NCBI GenBank assembly: GCA_005406025.1
Contig: BGZK01000096.1
Location: 434,001 to 498,000 of the forward strand
Source of the DNA: Eumeta japonica
Taxonomy: Eukaryota; Arthropoda; Insecta; Lepidoptera; Psychidae
Direction: 5' to 3'
DNA: 64,000 nucleotides
The translations under genes were made by a program, and so were the position numbers. The notes under the pieces are model-generated. The model saw only the letters and a list, made by a program, of their open reading frames with translations. It was not told the origin of the DNA and did no database searches. This document shows positions 60,140 through 64,000 of the stretch, in pieces (within the stretch, counting starts at the first letter, position 1; each line of letters begins with the position of its first letter).

Positions 60140-62800
60140 ATAGTGTATTAAAAGGCATGTCGCATGCAGACTTGCTCGATACTGTCGCTGTCATCAGTCA
60201 ATTGACACCATGTCAGCATTCAACAAAGTGTCTCGATATTGTCGCTAGATGAAATAGAACTTAAAACTTTAAAAGATATTGCCATTATAAAAGGGAAAAT
60301 ACCTGCCTCGATTTAAAATCAGTTTGCGGCTGTGGTCAATCGTCAATATTTTGGAAAGTTTTAAAAATTTTGAATACTAATTAATTAGTTAATTACTAAT
60401 TTTAATATTTTCCAAATTAGTTATGGTCTTTTGAAATGGATATTACGGAAATTGAAAGTACCTGTGTTCTAAAGTAAATTACGCATTTTCTTTTTGGAAT
60501 TAAAGAATAACGATAATTTTACGACATTGCTATAAATATCAAATTCGAATTTTAAATAATTATTTAATTTAATAAGACCAGAAATTATTAAGAAAATAAT
60601 ATGAATTGATTTACATGAATACTTGGGTTTCATTCGATTTTATGGATCGATTTCGTTGTTCGATAAAGTCGGTCGAAATGTTTTTGATCTAAGGAGATAG
60701 ATAATCTCGAGTGACAAAAATGGAATAAGTCCGTAGGCACCTTAAGCTGAGACGATTTGGTTATATTCTTTAGAGATTGGGGTATCAGAGTGATGAAGCA
60801 TCTACATTATTATTTCTCCATTTTACTTTTTTTAATCACCCCCTTGCTGAGACATACCCTTCCACAATCTTTTATTTCAGATCGAGGGACTCGAAACTCA
60901 AGCTCTCCACGATAGCTCAGTGCTTTGGGGGAATGGGGACTATTCTGTGATAATGTCCCCGATTTTCACAGATTCTGTGATCACGTTCGGAGTTTAGAAT
61001 TTAACACGCTCTTTGAAGTACGAAGCGAAAGTTTACATAATTCGAACAATCGGACATATCTCGATATTTTTGATAATATAGTGAAATAATAATGATCGTA
61101 AATTATGTCAGGCCGTTTGATGTACAAGCTTTGGATAATGATAGAAAGTGTAAATTGTTTTCAACCACTATTAGGTATAGGTAAAGAAACGTGTGCAATT
61201 AAAAAAAAAAACATAATTTAAAGCAAGATTTAAAACAAGCATAATTTAAAACAAGAAGCCTTCTCATATGATGATCCAAACGGTATGTAAAACGAAAAAA
61301 AAATGGGAGCTACTAATACGCTCTTACTGAGCCACGAAAAAAAAATTGAGTATTTTACCAAATAAGCACAGGGAAATGATTTCTGTAACTTGTTAAAGGA
61401 GTCAATACCAATCACTGAGGATAAGTCATAGATAGATGACAGACACAGAGTGAGAACCCTTAGTTGCTCCATGATTCGATGCGAGACCTTAATAAAGCAA
61501 CAACAAACACCATCGAATGTTGAAAATATCATAAAAAACCTTTTCTTTAATTTATTTTAAAAATACATAAATTTCATTTAATGATTCATATCAACGATAT
61601 CAACATTTATCAACATCGAGAAATTAGGACAGAACACATCGTCAGAAAACATTGTCAGCCCGTCGAGCCAGTCGCAGTATAAATATAAACACTTTATATT
61701 AAAATAACCACGTTAAAAAACAAAGTTTTAAGAAAAATTCCGTCTCGTTTTATACAATTCAATGTTTACAAAATGTGCACGGTACGTACACGACCTTCAG
61801 GATTTTTTTCCTCCCTCCCACGATTATCCTACACGAAAATACATCAGCTCACCCTAAGCTTCATATATTTAGATGTAACATTTTCGGAACGGAGTGTATT
61901 TTGTGACTTCGTTCTACATGACCTTCTCCAAATTATATTCAGGTTCATAATACTCGCTGTCGTACAACCGATGATTGATCATTTATTTTGTGTGACAGTG
62001 AAATGTATCTATTGCCATATAATTAGCAATTTAATGATATACAATGGAATTGTAAATATTTTGTATTCTACGGCGTAGTAGGAGCTGCGAACGACGCCAT
62101 TATTTGAAACATCGCCGGAAGATCAACAATTTAAACATAAATAAGTTATCAATAACATTACAAATTTAAATTTTTGAATCCGAAAAGAAATATTTCCATA
62201 CTCTTTAACTGTTTATGATCTTATTATACATGGTCTTTACCCCCGGCATCGCCCGTTTAGACACAGAATAAATTGTTATATATGTTTTTTGTATCGATCT
62301 AATCCCGAATATGAAAATATTTTGGATTTGTTGTAGATTCTCTAAACTTCTTTAATGTAGAATTAGAAATTGAGAATAGACTGGAATTTCGTGCATGAAA
62401 CTCATTTAAGCGTTTTGAATACATGTACTGTGAAGGGTAAGTTCGAATATATGTACCAATTCAATGAGGGGTTGTATATTTCATTAATTTTTAAAATTCT
62501 CAAATAGCGTTCATTTTTAATAAAGATAAGTATGTAGACAATAGTACTTTATAAAATTCTATACAAAAACATATTTAAACTTTCTTTTAAAACATCAATC
62601 AGTTTAAAGATAAACTTATAGAAGCATGTTACAAACATTGTACATGTTATATGTAAGTTTCGTGTATACGAAAATTCTAAAGTGGTAGAACCTTTCTGTG
62701 GTCAACAATTTCAGCACGAAAATTATAAAAAGAGATACCACACTCTAACAGAACATGAACGTGAATAACTTCCGATATCGTATTTCTTCCAATGAGTGAG
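60140..62800. other. gene-poor stretch
   Basis: The two 100-codon frames (61230-61532 minus, 61773-62078 plus) show no domain, no splice context and no match elsewhere in the window. They are left uncalled. Confidence 0.45.
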
Positions 62801-62804
62801 ACTT

Positions 62805-62992
62805 CCGGTGCCCCACTCCCCCTCCATCATATTACTCCTTTTAATCAATCACCTCTCTGTCAGATATCCTATTCCTTTCTACAAGGCCAGGAGCACATTG
62901 GTGACTCCTTTGCGGTTGCGAGTGTCCACGAGGAGCAAGACCACCTACTCTCGGCTCGCAAGTTCGTTTGCTCCTCTAAAATGCTATATAAA
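62805..62992 (+). mobile_element. SINE-like retroposon, copy 2
   Basis: GATATCCTATTCCTTTCTAC, then AAGGCCAGGAGCACATTGGT, GACTCCTTTGCGGTTGCGAG, TGTCCACGAGGAGCAAGACC and TTCGTTTGCTCCTCTAAAAT, follow the same layout as the copy at 34560 and the common moth SINE tail, ending in an A-rich run at 62987. Two frames of 70-101 codons read through it. Confidence 0.75.
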
Positions 62993-63419
62993 AAAAGTAA
63001 AATACTAATAAAATACAATTACGTCAAAAACTTCGGACATATGAGAGCTAGAGAATCGAAGTTTAATAAAAAAATCTTTGAAATGCCTATAATATGACTA
63101 CAGTCTATAAAAGAAGTAGAAAAGTAAAGAAATATACACATAATTTAAAAAATATATGAAAGTCAAAAATGTCTCGAACATAAAAAGAACTTCGACAATT
63201 GCATATTTAAGCTGATGACAGTATAAAAAATCATACGAAGAAAATCGGACATAATATACAGAGAGATAGGCAAATAGGAAATATGTTTTCCTATCGAACT
63301 TATAAACTTCAAAACCCTGAAAATGGAAATCGATCCCGCAACTTATGCTGGTTTTAATAATTTAGCGTATACTAAGTAAAAGCAGTCGTAGAGTATTTAC
63401 GTTCATTTAACAACTTACC

Positions 63420-63930
63420 GTTAATTAGAAGTGGAAAGCTTCAGAGCGTCGTAAGCGCGCAGGCTTTGAGTGGGCTATAAAGACGAATGTTTTAGAGCGT
63501 TTGACGGATTGATGGATTTGCTATCCGCCGCGGCGTATCAGCACTCTATATACATTAACGTAAGTTATTGTGAGAGTACTGAAACCCGCCGGTTCAGAAT
63601 CCAGATCGTAACCTAGCCGGAGGCGTACCACGGGCCGGCGCACGTCGACGTGGTAAAGCGGCGCCGTAAAACGCATTGTCTACGTTACATTGTCGGCTCA
63701 CGAGTGTCGCCGATTGTCGGATAAGAGGACACTTTCACTCGAGTCACGCCTCCTGGTCGAAAGGCCCGTGTCATAGTTCGGATTAAAATCGAGTCGCATT
63801 TAAGCTTACAGAGAAAAAAAAAACGTTCGCCTGCGCACGCCGGGGTGTGGACGCCGTGCGCCAGGGCCGTCGCCGCCGCAAAAGGTTACGGATAACACGT
63901 TAGAACTGATCGCGTGCCGACGACCGGATT
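63420..63930. promoter_or_regulatory. GC-rich island with candidate minus-strand first exon
   Basis: A CpG-rich block (63590-63860) lies to the right of AGTATATAGAG-type TATA sequences (minus GTATATAGAGTGC at about 63545) and a good minus-strand donor, AATTAACG|GTAAGTTG, at about 63418. Together they could be a promoter and noncoding first exon for a minus-strand gene with very long introns. This rests on composition and consensus only. Confidence 0.28.
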
Positions 63931-64000
63931 CCAACTTTCTATTCTATGATATTATATTCATATTCAATTTCGCACACAGCAAAGAAAAAATTTAAAACTC

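Noticed and set aside
60900..60945. tRNA-like 'gatagctcagtg' sequence
   Set aside because: It resembles a D-arm/A-box only. No matching T-arm, anticodon stem or acceptor pairing could be drawn.
61230..62078. Two frames of about 100 codons (minus and plus)
   Set aside because: Composition is that of AT-rich random sequence, with no motif.
1..64000. CRISPR arrays, rRNA, bacterial operons, integrated viruses
   Set aside because: No regularly spaced direct repeats, no rRNA-like conserved stretches and no virus-type polyprotein or capsid frames were seen.

Overview
The window is AT-rich eukaryotic DNA with short, GT-AG spliced exons, many dead transposons and long gene-poor stretches. The repeats point to a moth or butterfly (Lepidoptera): SINE-like elements ending in the 'gcttgctcctttgcc' type of tail, the C-terminal ends of two non-LTR retrotransposons of the kind common in Lepidoptera, four mariner copies or fragments, and a hAT element. 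No bacterial-type operon, CRISPR array or virus was seen. Most of the longest ATG-initiated frames are not genes. The real coding signal lies in spliced pieces, several with no ATG of their own.

Layout. 0-6 kb: repeats, one mariner copy, and two plus-strand coding-like pieces at 1346-1447 and 1896-2366. 6-8.7 kb: the 5' two thirds of a minus-strand gene that I read as a Rad21/Rec8-family kleisin. It starts with the family's Met-Phe-Tyr, and its seven small exons join in phase. 8.7-14.5 kb: AT-rich spacer with a LINE end and a mariner scrap. 14.5-21.7 kb: exons of a minus-strand coiled-coil protein with a microtubule-tip-type SxIP motif and at least two possible C-terminal ends. 22-30 kb: a LINE end, GC-rich blocks and a complete-looking hAT transposon (27217-29651) with 8-bp target duplication. 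30-64 kb: no clear gene. It holds two more mariners, two SINE-like copies, a TIR element, several perfect hairpins, one convincing isolated minus-strand exon (41679-41757), a candidate plus-strand first exon (48082-48209), and a series of GC-rich islands that could be distant promoters or enhancers.

How the parts relate. The kleisin and the coiled-coil gene are both on the minus strand, 5.8 kb apart. Nothing in the sequence suggests they act together. The far-right islands and the 41.7 kb exon may belong to a minus-strand gene with very long introns, possibly the coiled-coil gene, but the splice phase of the 41.7 kb exon does not join directly to the known exons. All database-type identifications are from memory of family motifs, and no search was run.
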